Part shown: positions 35,305 through 43,435 of the stretch, one piece after another
How the letters are laid out: each line of letters begins with the position of its first letter
Position numbering within the stretch: position 1 is the stretch's first letter
DNA from: Clostridia bacterium
Lineage (GTDB): Bacteria; Bacillota; Clostridia; Christensenellales; DTU072
Direction of reading: 5' to 3'
Length of the DNA: 64,000 bases
Assembly: GCA_016297005.1 (NCBI GenBank)
Contig: JAEDHK010000002.1
Span: forward strand, 199,237-263,236
Translations under genes and position numbers: made by a program
The notes under the pieces: model-generated
Told to the model about the DNA's origin: nothing
The model's input: only the letters and a program-made list of their open reading frames with translations
Database searches by the model: none

Positions 35305-36231
35305 ATGAAAAAAACCATCGTCTTACTTCTGCTCGTCTGTTTTTGCGTTCTTTGCCTCTCCGCTTGCTCGCCCTCGAAAGATCCGAAAGACTATTTTACG
35401 GACGAAGAGATTGCCGAGCTCGACAAAGTGGAATACACGGCCAAAGGCACCGTAATCGCCTATGGCGGCGGATTCGATCAAAACGACGATCAACGTATGA
35501 TCATCGTTCGCAAATCGATAGAAATTTGCGGCAAAGAACAGCCGAAAATGCTCTTTATGACGTCCGGACACGGCGACAAAATTGATGGCAACGAAAATTT
35601 TATTCGCCATTACACCGACGCCGGCTGCATCGTGAAAACGTTGCAACCGTCCTTGGAAAGCAAAGAAGCGATGATAGAAAAAATCGGCGAAGCCGATATC
35701 ATATACGAAACGGGCGGTAACCTCAACGGCCTGACGCAGATATGGGGCAAGGCCGGCGTTTTCGCCGAGATGAGAAAGGCCTATGAAAGAGGCGCCGTCC
35801 TCGTCGGCGTCAGCACGGGCGCAATGTGCTGGGCGGAAATGGGCTATGATAATTCTTCGGAAGAAGAAACCATCCGCGTCATCACGGACTTTCCGTTCAT
35901 CGGAAAAGAAGCCGAATACGATTATTATTATGCGACCGGCATATTGCCCTTCTGCATATGTCCCCACTTCGACAACATAGCGTATAGGCATTTCGGAAGA
36001 AAGGCGAAAAAACTCGACGTGCCGTCCCTCGCCATAGAAAACGGCGCCGCCGTCATCTACCATGCCGGAAAATACGAAGTCATGGTCGATCCCACCACGC
36101 CCAAAAGAAAATGTTATCTTTACTTCCCGGAAAAAGGAATCAAAAAGGTCGACGTAACGGAAGACGCCTCGCTCGTAGGTTACGTTGACGCCTACCGCCG
36201 CTTAAACGGCTATAAAGCGCATGACGAATAA
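35305..36231 (+). CDS. Surface-anchored peptidase S51 family protein (cyanophycinase/dipeptidase E-like)
   Basis: A 308-residue lipoprotein: signal peptide with lipobox LSAC at residues 18-21, then an S51-type catalytic domain. YGGGFDQ and TGGNLNGL are family-like, and the nucleophile elbow reads GVSTGAMCW (Ser near 170), where most members have SAGA. The usual His/Glu partners cannot be assigned by eye. Most S51 peptidases are cytosolic, so a surface form suggests peptide scavenging outside the cell. The ribosome site is GGGAGG. It is a separate unit ending in a terminator that contains a parS-like sequence. Confidence 0.75.
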   Translation: MKKTIVLLLLVCFCVLCLSACSPSKDPKDYFTDEEIAELDKVEYTAKGTVIAYGGGFDQNDDQRMIIVRKSIEICGKEQPKMLFMTSGHGDKIDGNENFIRHYTDAGCIVKTLQPSLESKEAMIEKIGEADIIYETGGNLNGLTQIWGKAGVFAEMRKAYERGAVLVGVSTGAMCWAEMGYDNSSEEETIRVITDFPFIGKEAEYDYYYATGILPFCICPHFDNIAYRHFGRKAKKLDVPSLAIENGAAVIYHAGKYEVMVDPTTPKRKCYLYFPEKGIKKVDVTEDASLVGYVDAYRRLNGYKAHDE

Positions 36232-36260
36232 AAAATTCACTTCCCTTTTAGGGAAGTGAA
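36231..36260 (-). terminator. Terminator of the yabP-yabQ operon
   Basis: TTCACTTCCC/GGGAAGTGAA, a 10-bp stem with a 5-nt loop, followed on the minus strand by TTTTTT. Almost the same stem is used at 38557. Confidence 0.85.
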
Positions 36261-36275
36261 AAGTTACTTTTCAGA

Positions 36276-36306
36276 CCCGATGTTTCATGTGAAACGTCGG
36301 GTTTTT
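36276..36306 (+). terminator. Terminator of the S51 peptidase gene containing a parS-like palindrome
   Basis: CCCGA/TCGGG encloses the parS-like TGTTTCATGTGAAACG (36281-36296), itself a near-palindrome, and is followed by TTTTT. The sequence can act both as an RNA terminator and as a possible ParB site. Confidence 0.75.
36281..36296 (+). promoter_or_regulatory. parS-like site (two mismatches)
   Basis: TGTTTCATGTGAAACG differs from the parS palindrome TGTTTCACGTGAAACA at two positions. The identical sequence occurs in reverse at 38535-38550. Confidence 0.5.
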
Positions 36307-36322
36307 CAGTTTTTGTGATCCA

Positions 36323-36811
36323 TTAAAGGAACTTTCTCATTTCAATGGCGTTCCGTTCGAGCATATCAAGCGTTTCTTCCGCCAGCGGACATTCGGCGCC
36401 TTCTTTATGCAATTTATTGACGATCTTGGTAATGGAAATAACTCCCATATCAATTCCTTGTAGCATAATAGAGGCCAACTTTGAAGACGATTTATCCGTC
36501 AGCGCGTTCAGCGTGGCCGATAAATGCATCATTCCTTTTGCCATCGGCGACAATTCTTTCAAGTCATATCCGTTTTCGGCGGCATAGCTTTCTACACGCG
36601 CACACAGATCGGAATATTCTTTATCCTGCCGGAGCAAGACTTCACGAAAGGCGCCGTCCTCGGACATAGGCCGGAGCGTCTCCACGCTGTCCTTGCCCGC
36701 CATGAGATTCCGATATATTTCCCGAACTTCCTCTTTGCAGAGCCTTCTTTCTTCTTCGCATACGGTCGTGCCGCAAAAACACTCTCTTTTTGTTTTGTTG
36801 TTTTCGTTCAT
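36323..36811 (-). CDS. Hypothetical protein after yabQ
   Basis: A 162-residue protein of unknown function. It has a Cys-containing N-terminus (CFCGTTVCEEE) and a mostly helical body. No signal peptide or membrane segment is seen. The start at 36811 has GGAGG only 4 nt before it; an ATG 15 nt upstream is also possible. It follows yabP-yabQ on the same strand, where divIC sits in Bacillus, but it does not resemble DivIC. Its beginning overlaps the end of the yabQ frame by 170 nt. Confidence 0.6.
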   Translation of the reverse strand: MNENNKTKRECFCGTTVCEEERRLCKEEVREIYRNLMAGKDSVETLRPMSEDGAFREVLLRQDKEYSDLCARVESYAAENGYDLKELSPMAKGMMHLSATLNALTDKSSSKLASIMLQGIDMGVISITKIVNKLHKEGAECPLAEETLDMLERNAIEMRKFL

Positions 36812-37175
36812 ATTTCCTCCGTTCATGATTATTTTTTACCTTTTGAAACTTTTTATACGCTTTCCGGCGTATTTTTTCGCCAGCGATCGAGAAAATGCGA
36901 CGGAGAGAGTTTTTTAAAAGAATGGCCAGAACGCCGAATCCGGTCAAAAAGCACAACGCCGTATAATAGGGCATCCTGCCGTGGAAAAAGGCGTCCGACA
37001 AAAGAAAAAATACTCCTCCGCACAATATCACGGACAAGAAATCGCAAACGAAAAGCATCCCTCGTCCTTTCAGGACGAAAGTAGACGCGCGCAAAACCTC
37101 GCACAAGAAACAGGCGGCCGTGCCGCCGATAAAAAACAGCAATGCCGTAAACGGCTGATCTATCGTCGTAAACAA
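36642..37175 (-). CDS. yabQ: YabQ-like spore cortex protein (C-terminal end uncertain)
   Basis: A membrane protein for spore cortex formation. Residues 1-95 carry four hydrophobic segments, starting with QPFTALLFFIGGTAACFLCEVLRA, typical of YabQ. After about residue 110 the frame is only a charged tail that runs through the start of the next gene in a different frame. The true protein may end near residue 115, so a frameshift or a lost stop is likely. It follows yabP directly, with the start next to the yabP stop. Confidence 0.72.
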   Translation of the reverse strand: MFTTIDQPFTALLFFIGGTAACFLCEVLRASTFVLKGRGMLFVCDFLSVILCGGVFFLLSDAFFHGRMPYYTALCFLTGFGVLAILLKNSLRRIFSIAGEKIRRKAYKKFQKVKNNHERRKYERKQQNKKRVFLRHDRMRRRKKALQRGSSGNISESHGGQGQRGDAPAYVRGRRLS

Positions 37176-37424
37176 CTATTTAAACAGTTTCTTCAGGATG
37201 GAAGAGGGTTCGATCTTTTCTTTATATTCCAAAGAACGGATTCTGCCCGAAAAAGACACCTTTCCGCTGCCCGCCGCCATGTCTTTCAGCGCAAAATCTC
37301 CGCCGCGCATTTCGAGCAAGCCGCCTTCCAGCTTCAACAAAACGTATTTCTGATCAAAACTTTCCACAGAAACCACACCGCTTACGTCCACGCCGTCTCC
37401 CTTGTACGTCAATGTATGTTCCAT
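37176..37424 (-). CDS. yabP: YabP/YqfC-family sporulation protein
   Basis: An 82-residue protein of the YabP group needed for spore cortex or coat assembly in the mother cell. The beta-rich repeat pattern (VDVSGVVSVESFDQKYVLLKLEGG) is typical. It starts behind GAGGAGGGG. No sigma-A promoter is evident. CATAGGAT upstream resembles a SigE -10 element, which would fit mother-cell expression, but this is weak. It pairs with yabQ as in Bacillus, where the two lie near oriC. Confidence 0.85.
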   Translation of the reverse strand: MEHTLTYKGDGVDVSGVVSVESFDQKYVLLKLEGGLLEMRGGDFALKDMAAGSGKVSFSGRIRSLEYKEKIEPSSILKKLFK

Positions 37425-37503
37425 TTTCCCCTCCTCGTCTATCCTATGATTCTTTATTCTTATTTATGACGTAAGCTACCTGCTGTTTTTTTGAGACGGC
37501 TCC

Positions 37504-37532
37504 TTTACTTTTTTTAAAAAATATGCTATATT
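37504..37532 (+). promoter_or_regulatory. Promoter of the pfkB-family kinase gene
   Basis: TTTACT (37504-37509) and TATATT (37527-37532) with 17-nt spacing. Confidence 0.7.
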
Positions 37533-37559
37533 TGAAGAAAAACCTGCGAGGTATAAAAT

Positions 37560-38510
37560 ATGCGTAAATTTATTGCCATCGGCGAAGCCTTGATTGATAT
37601 GATCCCTTGCGAAAAAGGGGTTGCGCTGAAAAAGGTCTCTTCTTTTGAAAGAATGTGCGGCGGAGCCCCGACCAACGTGGCCTGTGCCTATGCCATGACG
37701 GGCGGAGACGCTCGCGTTCTGACCATGCTCGGCAAAGACGCTTTCGGTGACTTTTTGGTCGACACAATGGAAGAAAGAGGTATAAATACCTCTTTGGTGC
37801 TACGTACGGACAAGGCGAATACTGCGCTCGCGTTCGTCAGTCTGGACAAGAACGGCAACCGCGACTTTTCTTTCTATCGCAAACCGAGCGCCGATATGCT
37901 ACTCGATAAAAACGACCTTAAAGAAGAATGGTTCGACAAAAACATTCTTCATTTCTGCTCGGTCGACCTGGTTGAGTGCCCCATGAAAGGCGCGCACAAA
38001 CGAGCCATCGAAATAACCGAAAAAAAAGGCGGCGTCGTCAGCTTCGATCCCAATCTTCGCTTCCCTCTGTGGGACGATCACGAAGAATTAAAGAAAACCG
38101 TCCTTGAATTCTGCAAATTTGCCGACATTATCAAAGTCAGCGACGAAGAGATCGAGTTCCTGGCCGGAACGAGCGATCCGGACAAGGCGGCGGCTTTCTT
38201 CCTTGCCCTCGGCGCGAAAGTCGTCTTCGTTACTTTGGGTAAGGCCGGTGCCAACATGTATACGTCCGACAAAAAATCGTCCTTTGGTGGTTATCCGACG
38301 ACCGCAATCGACACCACCGGCGCGGGAGACATCTTTATCGGCACCGCTCTCTCCGCTATGGAAAAACTCGGATGCGACCTCTCCCCGACCGAAGATCAAA
38401 TGGAAAAGATTCTGAAAATTGCCTGCTATGCCAGCTCGTTATCCGTTCGTTGCAAGGGCGCGACGTACGATTTGGACGCTCTATATAAGAAATTCCCCGA
38501 AATGAGATAA
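37560..38510 (+). CDS. PfkB-family sugar kinase, fructokinase-like
   Basis: Phosphorylates a sugar, most likely fructose, with ATP. The 316-residue length is normal for PfkB kinases. The first signature lies near residue 33 (ERMCGGAPTNVACAYAMTGG) and the second, DTTGAGDIFIG, near residue 250, with the catalytic Asp in it. GEALIDMIP at the start is typical of fructokinases. It is a single-gene unit ending in a palindrome, a parS-like site and a terminator. Confidence 0.9.
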   Translation: MRKFIAIGEALIDMIPCEKGVALKKVSSFERMCGGAPTNVACAYAMTGGDARVLTMLGKDAFGDFLVDTMEERGINTSLVLRTDKANTALAFVSLDKNGNRDFSFYRKPSADMLLDKNDLKEEWFDKNILHFCSVDLVECPMKGAHKRAIEITEKKGGVVSFDPNLRFPLWDDHEELKKTVLEFCKFADIIKVSDEEIEFLAGTSDPDKAAAFFLALGAKVVFVTLGKAGANMYTSDKKSSFGGYPTTAIDTTGAGDIFIGTALSAMEKLGCDLSPTEDQMEKILKIACYASSLSVRCKGATYDLDALYKKFPEMR

Positions 38511-38515
38511 CGTTT

Positions 38516-38533
38516 TTCGGCGCCGGCGCCGAA
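38516..38533. repeat. Perfect 18-bp palindrome
   Basis: TTCGGCGCCGGCGCCGAA reads the same on both strands. It lies 5 nt after the kinase stop and touches the parS-like site. Confidence 0.9.
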
Positions 38534-38534
38534 G

Positions 38535-38550
38535 CGTTTCACATGAAACA
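38535..38550 (-). promoter_or_regulatory. parS-like site (two mismatches), reverse orientation
   Basis: On the minus strand TGTTTCATGTGAAACG, identical to the site at 36281-36296. It is followed within 6 nt by a TCACTTCCC/GGGAAGTGA hairpin, also shared with that locus. Confidence 0.5.
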
Positions 38551-38556
38551 ATTTTT

Positions 38557-38583
38557 TCACTTCCCTATGGGAAGTGATTTTTT
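38557..38583 (+). terminator. Terminator of the pfkB-family kinase gene
   Basis: TCACTTCCC/GGGAAGTGA, a 9-bp stem with a 3-nt loop, followed by TTTTTT. Confidence 0.88.
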
Positions 38584-38605
38584 ATTTATTTTTTTTCGTG
38601 CGGTA

Positions 38606-38634
38606 TTGACTCTTCTTTGTACAAATGGTATATT
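38606..38634 (+). promoter_or_regulatory. Promoter of the GH127 gene, probably leaderless
   Basis: TTGACT (38606-38611) and TATATT (38629-38634) with 17-nt spacing. The -10 box ends only 9 nt before the ATG at 38644. Confidence 0.65.
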
Positions 38635-38643
38635 TTTACTATC

Positions 38644-40464
38644 ATGAAAAATTATTCTTTTGTTCCTTTTTATAAAACCGTACTGACGGACGGATTCTGG
38701 AAAGACAGACAAAAATTGAACGCCGACGTCAGCATCCCCAACGTGTATAAGCGTTTTAAAGAAACCGATCGGATCGACTGCCTGTATCCGTGGTGGAAAC
38801 GCCCCCTCTCCCATTCCGACCTTTTTTACGATAGCGATACGGCTAAATGGCTGGAAGCGGCGGCATACGTCCTCCACGCAAACCGCGCCGACTATCCGGA
38901 GTTGGAAAAGTCGTGCGACGAAGTGATCGAGCTTTTAAAAAAACGTCAGCAATCAAACGGCTATCTCAATTCTTACTTTCAACGCAGACCCTTTTTGCCG
39001 AAATTTCATTCTCGTCCCGATCACGAATTATACTGCGCGGGGCATATCATGGAGGCGGCCGTCGCCTACTTTCAGGCGACGGGAAAAGACGCCCTGTTAA
39101 GCGTGGCGGAAAAATACGCCGACCACATCCGCGATCGGTTCATGATCAAACAGAATACAGCGTTTTCTACACCCGGTCACGAGGAGATCGAACTTGCGCT
39201 TTTCCGCATGTACGAAGCAACGGGAAAGGAAAAATACAAAGAGCTGGCGGAATTCTTTTTAAATAAGCGCGGTACGGTCAAAGAAAAAACGTACCGAACG
39301 TTTTATGACGCTTACGATCAACACGAGATCCCGGTACGAGAGCTGTCTTCCGCCGAAGGACACGCAGTGCGCGCGATGTATTTGTATTGCGGCATGGCCG
39401 ATATGGCGCGAATCAGCGGCGACGATGGCATGCTCTCCGCCTGTAAACGCCTATTTGACGACGCTTGTAAAAAAATGTACGTTACCGGCGGAATCGGCAG
39501 CGACTATAACGGAGAATGTTTTACCATCCCCTATGATCTGCCCAACAGGACCGCCTATTCCGAAAGTTGCGCCGCCATTTCTTTTATGATGTTCTGCCGG
39601 CGTATGCTCCTGCTTGAAAAAGACGGTCGTTACGCCGACGTGATCGAACGAATCATGTATAATAATTTCCTTTCCGGCGTCTCTTTGAACGGAAAAGCCT
39701 TTTTCTACGAAAATCCGTTGGAAATATGTCGGACCGACCTGACCCGAAGTCGCACCGTCATCAAGCGTCCGCGCCTGCCTCAATGGCAACGACAGGAAGT
39801 CTTTAAATGCAGTTGTTGTCCGCCTAATATTAACCGCACCGTCGCCTCTATCGGCGATTATATCTTCACGGAAAACGAAACGGAAACCGTCCTACATCAG
39901 TACGTTGCCTGCGAAAGCGACTCTTTGCGCGTAGAAACGAATTATCCCATCGATGGAAAAATCATCGTCCGAGGACAGGGTTACGGAAAAAATCTCTTTT
40001 CCGTACGCGTTCCCGCGTGGTGCAAAGACGCAACCCTTTCTTTAAACGGCAAAAAAGTCGCCGTTTTTCCGGAAAAAGGATACGTTACGTTGAAAGTCGA
40101 TCCCGATTTTACCCTTGAACTAACGCTCGACATGAATCCGTTTTTTATCAAAACCCATCCTCTTTGCCGAGAAAACCGCAACAAGGTCGCTCTGCAACGC
40201 GGTCCCGTCGTTTACTGCCTGGAAGAAAAGGACAACGGAGACATCGTTCCTCTCGCGGTCGTCGGCTCGGGTCCGTTTACGGAAACGGAAAACAACCTGA
40301 CTCCCCTGCCCTTTATCGACGTTCAAGGAAAAGAACTTTCCGCAGGCGCCACTTACTATGAAGGGGAATGCGACGCAAAAGAAAGGACTCTTCGCTTCAT
40401 TCCTTATTACGCTTTCGGAAACCGCGGAGAATCGGACATGAAAGTCTGGGTTCCGCTCGCATAA
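38644..40464 (+). CDS. Beta-L-arabinofuranosidase-like glycoside hydrolase (GH127)
   Basis: Releases L-arabinofuranose from arabinans or hydroxyproline glycans; 606 residues. An N-terminal (alpha/alpha)6 barrel holds the zinc-thiolate site: Glu 307 and Cys 309 (ESCAA) with the catalytic Cys pair 391-392 (CSCCPPN). A C-terminal beta-sandwich follows. There is no signal peptide, so it is cytosolic. The start at 38644 has no ribosome site and sits at the expected transcription start, which suggests a leaderless mRNA. The open frame extends nine residues upstream into the promoter. Confidence 0.9.
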   Translation: MKNYSFVPFYKTVLTDGFWKDRQKLNADVSIPNVYKRFKETDRIDCLYPWWKRPLSHSDLFYDSDTAKWLEAAAYVLHANRADYPELEKSCDEVIELLKKRQQSNGYLNSYFQRRPFLPKFHSRPDHELYCAGHIMEAAVAYFQATGKDALLSVAEKYADHIRDRFMIKQNTAFSTPGHEEIELALFRMYEATGKEKYKELAEFFLNKRGTVKEKTYRTFYDAYDQHEIPVRELSSAEGHAVRAMYLYCGMADMARISGDDGMLSACKRLFDDACKKMYVTGGIGSDYNGECFTIPYDLPNRTAYSESCAAISFMMFCRRMLLLEKDGRYADVIERIMYNNFLSGVSLNGKAFFYENPLEICRTDLTRSRTVIKRPRLPQWQRQEVFKCSCCPPNINRTVASIGDYIFTENETETVLHQYVACESDSLRVETNYPIDGKIIVRGQGYGKNLFSVRVPAWCKDATLSLNGKKVAVFPEKGYVTLKVDPDFTLELTLDMNPFFIKTHPLCRENRNKVALQRGPVVYCLEEKDNGDIVPLAVVGSGPFTETENNLTPLPFIDVQGKELSAGATYYEGECDAKERTLRFIPYYAFGNRGESDMKVWVPLA

Positions 40465-40615
40465 GCAAGAAGTCTTTTACGACAAACGTTTTGACGAACA
40501 CTCTTCTTTCGATTCGGCGGTTTCGCGCCCTCCCGATCGCGTCCGCCTTTCTCGCGTTCCGCCTTATCGGAAACGTTTACGTTCGAAATAATAAGACGTC
40601 GGCACAATATTGTTC

Positions 40616-40644
40616 TTGAAATAACGCGCGCACTATGCTACAAT
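40616..40644 (+). promoter_or_regulatory. Promoter of the surface lipase-like gene
   Basis: TTGAAA (40616-40621) and TACAAT (40639-40644) with 17-nt spacing. The rest of 40465-40687 shows nothing else. Confidence 0.75.
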
Positions 40645-40687
40645 AGTATCGTTTACTTCGTATATGTAAGGAGAAATCGGACAAATT

Positions 40688-42355
40688 ATGAAAAAATTTC
40701 TGACAATTCTGGCTTCTTGCGTTTTGTTTCTCGCCTTTTTAACGGGCGCGACGGCTTGTAACGATAAAGACAAAAACGGCGCTCCCGTCTTTCGCGATAA
40801 GACCCTGGCGGGCGTAGGTATGTCGTACGACGGCGAATCCCCGACGATGGAAAAGTTCGTCACGCTGAACGATATTTATTTTCCGGAAGGCATCTTCGAC
40901 ACACGCTTGGGCATGTGGATTTATAACGCAAGCACAGACGGTTGGGTCAGAACGAACACGGAACAGGGCAAAGCGCTCTTCGATATGAACAAGCCGACTT
41001 TCATATCCACCCACGGCATGGGCGGCGGCGCGTTCGCCGATATGCCGGAGCTGTATGCCGACGAGTATAACGTGCTCGCTTTCCATTGGGGAACGTACTC
41101 CGGCGAGCCCAACGCCCTTGTCGCGACCATTGCCGACAAGGTGTGGCTTTATGAGCATTACGACAAGAAAGGCGAACTTGTTCGTGGTTCTCGCTGGCAA
41201 AGAGTGGTCTTTAACAATCCGGAAAAAACCGATTGGGATTGGGCCGAATGGGAAGAAGAGGACGTCTGTAACGTTTCCGTTTTGGAAATTTTCTGCGCTT
41301 TTTATTACGACCTGTTTAAAGATCTTGCCTCTTACGACTCTTCGTCCATCCATCTTTTCGGGCACTCCTACGGCGCAATGGTCTCTATCGGCGCGGCAAA
41401 CCTTCTTATTACCGCCTATAAATGCGGTCTTCTTCCTGCTTATATGCTGCCCGATATGGTCACGTTGCTCGATCCGTTTTTCGTAAACTGTTCCAGCGGC
41501 ATTATTACGTGGCTCGGTAACGACACTCCGCTTGGCGGAAACGTCTGCGAGGTCGCCTATAAGACCGCGCTCGATTGTCAAAAATTAGGCATTACCGTCC
41601 GCATGCATCGTAGCTGTAAATCCGTCGCCACGCCCGTCACGCTAGGACCAGGACAAAACGAATTTTACTGGGCTTTTATTAACAACGTCGTTTATTCTCA
41701 CCTCAATAACGACGCGATAAAACTCTTTTCCGGAGACGATCAACTGCATAACTACGGTTGGGATTGGTTCACGAGTTATTATGAAGGAAAAATGCTGACG
41801 GACGCCGCCGCGACGAAAACCACCGAACAAGCCCTTTGCTTCGCAATGGATTACGACGCTTCTTTCGCCCGTACCGGTATCAAGTACGACGTCAATCTGA
41901 ACGGCACGAAAGACAGTAACGACGACATCCTGACTTCTTTCTACCGTGAATACAGCGTCAGCGGCGCTACCGATATTCAGTATAAAAATTCCGACACTAT
42001 AAATAGCGAATCGCTCGAACAAATCGCAACCCTGACCGGAAAGGCCAAGATCGCCGGTTTCGTCTACTTCGACCGGAACAACAACGGTAAAATGGACGAA
42101 CGCGTTCGCGATCATCTTTCCGACGCCAGAGTAACCGTCAAAAACAGCGCCGGCGAAACCATTTTTTCCGGGACAACCGGGATCAACGGTTATTATGAAG
42201 TCGAGGTATCCGAAGAAGGCAACTATTCCGTTTCCGTAGAACTGCCGTACGGTTATTGCCTGTCCACCGAGAACGCCTCTTTACAGGCTTCCGTCATCAT
42301 CGTCGACGGGTTGCATCAACTCGCTCTCAATAACTTCGGCGCAAAAGTTGCCTGA
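40688..42355 (+). CDS. Surface lipoprotein: alpha/beta hydrolase with C-terminal SdrD/CnaB-like domain
   Basis: A 555-residue predicted lipoprotein with lipobox ATAC near residue 24. The body is an alpha/beta hydrolase with nucleophile elbow HLFGHSYGAM (Ser near 227), like lipases or esterases. Near residues 400-410 is a dockerin-like calcium loop (DVNLNGTKDSND). From about 455 to 535 lies a beta-sandwich that starts GFVYFDRNNNGKMDE and ends in YGYCLS, like the SdrD-B/CnaB fold. The substrate is unknown. The next gene starts 2 nt after its stop. Confidence 0.75.
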   Translation: MKKFLTILASCVLFLAFLTGATACNDKDKNGAPVFRDKTLAGVGMSYDGESPTMEKFVTLNDIYFPEGIFDTRLGMWIYNASTDGWVRTNTEQGKALFDMNKPTFISTHGMGGGAFADMPELYADEYNVLAFHWGTYSGEPNALVATIADKVWLYEHYDKKGELVRGSRWQRVVFNNPEKTDWDWAEWEEEDVCNVSVLEIFCAFYYDLFKDLASYDSSSIHLFGHSYGAMVSIGAANLLITAYKCGLLPAYMLPDMVTLLDPFFVNCSSGIITWLGNDTPLGGNVCEVAYKTALDCQKLGITVRMHRSCKSVATPVTLGPGQNEFYWAFINNVVYSHLNNDAIKLFSGDDQLHNYGWDWFTSYYEGKMLTDAAATKTTEQALCFAMDYDASFARTGIKYDVNLNGTKDSNDDILTSFYREYSVSGATDIQYKNSDTINSESLEQIATLTGKAKIAGFVYFDRNNNGKMDERVRDHLSDARVTVKNSAGETIFSGTTGINGYYEVEVSEEGNYSVSVELPYGYCLSTENASLQASVIIVDGLHQLALNNFGAKVA

Positions 42356-42357
42356 TT

Positions 42358-42984
42358 ATGCGTATCGCTTTTTCTCGAAAAACCAAGACAGTCGTATCTA
42401 TTGCGGCTGTCTTATTATCTCTCCTCCTGATCGCCGTCTGGGGATTCTTGGCCTTTTTGACCGTCAATACGATCGGATCCTATGATTATAACAAGTATTA
42501 CGGAACGAAAGCGATAACGTTTTCTTTCGACGACCTGAAAAACGACCTCGTTTACGGCGTCGCTTTTTATGCCGGGTACGGCGATGAACGGGAAAAAGCC
42601 GACGCAATCAGAGACGTTTATAAAGAAATTTTCGTCTTTGTCGATAAAGAATCGGCGCAAACGGAGAGTTTTTTATCTTATTTCGAGAACGCGAGCGTCA
42701 CTACCAATTTTTGCTCCGAAGATCGCGAAACGCTGGAACAACTGTACAAAAAGAATCGTTTCTTTACCTATATTTTGTTCTCGCCAACGGCAGAGAGAGC
42801 CCGGCTGGCTTCAAAAATGGGCTATAATTGCGCCGTTCCGTATAATGAGATCACTGCGTCGCAAATCGGGGAAGAACACGAAAACAACCGCTATTTCTGC
42901 GCGTACGGCGTTCATTCGGCAGAACAATTTTACGCGTGTAAAAATATGAAAGTCGATTTCGTTTTCGTCTCCGCCTCTTATTGA
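42358..42984 (+). CDS. Unknown protein with an N-terminal membrane anchor
   Basis: A 208-residue protein. Residues 12-35 form a membrane anchor, and the rest is predicted outside the cell. The C-terminal part (YGVHSAEQFYACKNMKVDFVFVSA) faintly resembles the end of glycerophosphodiester phosphodiesterases, but no catalytic motif is clear. Two nucleotides separate it from the lipase-like gene, so both are translated from one mRNA. I do not recognise the family. Confidence 0.5.
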   Translation: MRIAFSRKTKTVVSIAAVLLSLLLIAVWGFLAFLTVNTIGSYDYNKYYGTKAITFSFDDLKNDLVYGVAFYAGYGDEREKADAIRDVYKEIFVFVDKESAQTESFLSYFENASVTTNFCSEDRETLEQLYKKNRFFTYILFSPTAERARLASKMGYNCAVPYNEITASQIGEEHENNRYFCAYGVHSAEQFYACKNMKVDFVFVSASY

Positions 42985-43011
42985 TTTTCCGAAATTTATT
43001 CCGCAAAACGC

Positions 43012-43040
43012 TTGACGCCGCTTCTTAACGGTGCTATTAT
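43012..43040 (+). promoter_or_regulatory. Promoter of the metal efflux operon
   Basis: TTGACG (43012-43017) and TATTAT (43035-43040) with 17-nt spacing. Confidence 0.75.
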
Positions 43041-43049
43041 TTGAACAGA

Positions 43050-43077
43050 CATTCAAATGAATAGCCATTCAAATGAC
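43050..43077 (+). promoter_or_regulatory. ArsR/CadC-type operator, tandem
   Basis: The palindrome ATTCAAATGAAT (43051-43062) and a second copy of CATTCAAATGA (43066-43076) follow the -10 box. The position suits repression by the ArsR protein encoded next. Confidence 0.75.
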
Positions 43078-43100
43078 AAGTCCCAATCAAGGAGGAAAGA

Positions 43101-43433
43101 ATGCACAACCATAACGCCACGCTCGAAACGGTGCGAAAAGGCATGATCGGGGACGGAGAGTTGAACGATCTCGTCGCCCTTTTCAAAGTCTTCGGGGATA
43201 AAACGCGAATGAAGATTCTTTATTCTCTTTTTGAGTCGGAACTATGCGTCTGCGCCATCGGAGAATTATTAAACATGAGCCCGTCGGCTATCAGCCACCA
43301 ATTAAAAACGCTGAAAGAGGCTAAACTTATCGGCAACAGACGAGAAGGCAAGACCATATATTATTTTTTGGCGGACGAACACGTCCGGACCATTATCGCG
43401 CAAGGATATAATCATATCACGGAGGAGAGATAA
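43101..43433 (+). CDS. ArsR/SmtB-family metal-sensing repressor (CadC-like)
   Basis: Represses its own operon until metal binds. The 110-residue protein has the metal box ELCVCAI near residues 49-55, with its two Cys residues, and a winged helix with recognition helix SPSAISHQLKTLKEA. C-terminal His residues may give a second site. The ribosome site is AAGGAGG. The following genes encode a metallochaperone and a P-type ATPase, so zinc, cadmium or lead is the likely signal. Confidence 0.9.
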   Translation: MHNHNATLETVRKGMIGDGELNDLVALFKVFGDKTRMKILYSLFESELCVCAIGELLNMSPSAISHQLKTLKEAKLIGNRREGKTIYYFLADEHVRTIIAQGYNHITEER

Positions 43434-43435
43434 CT

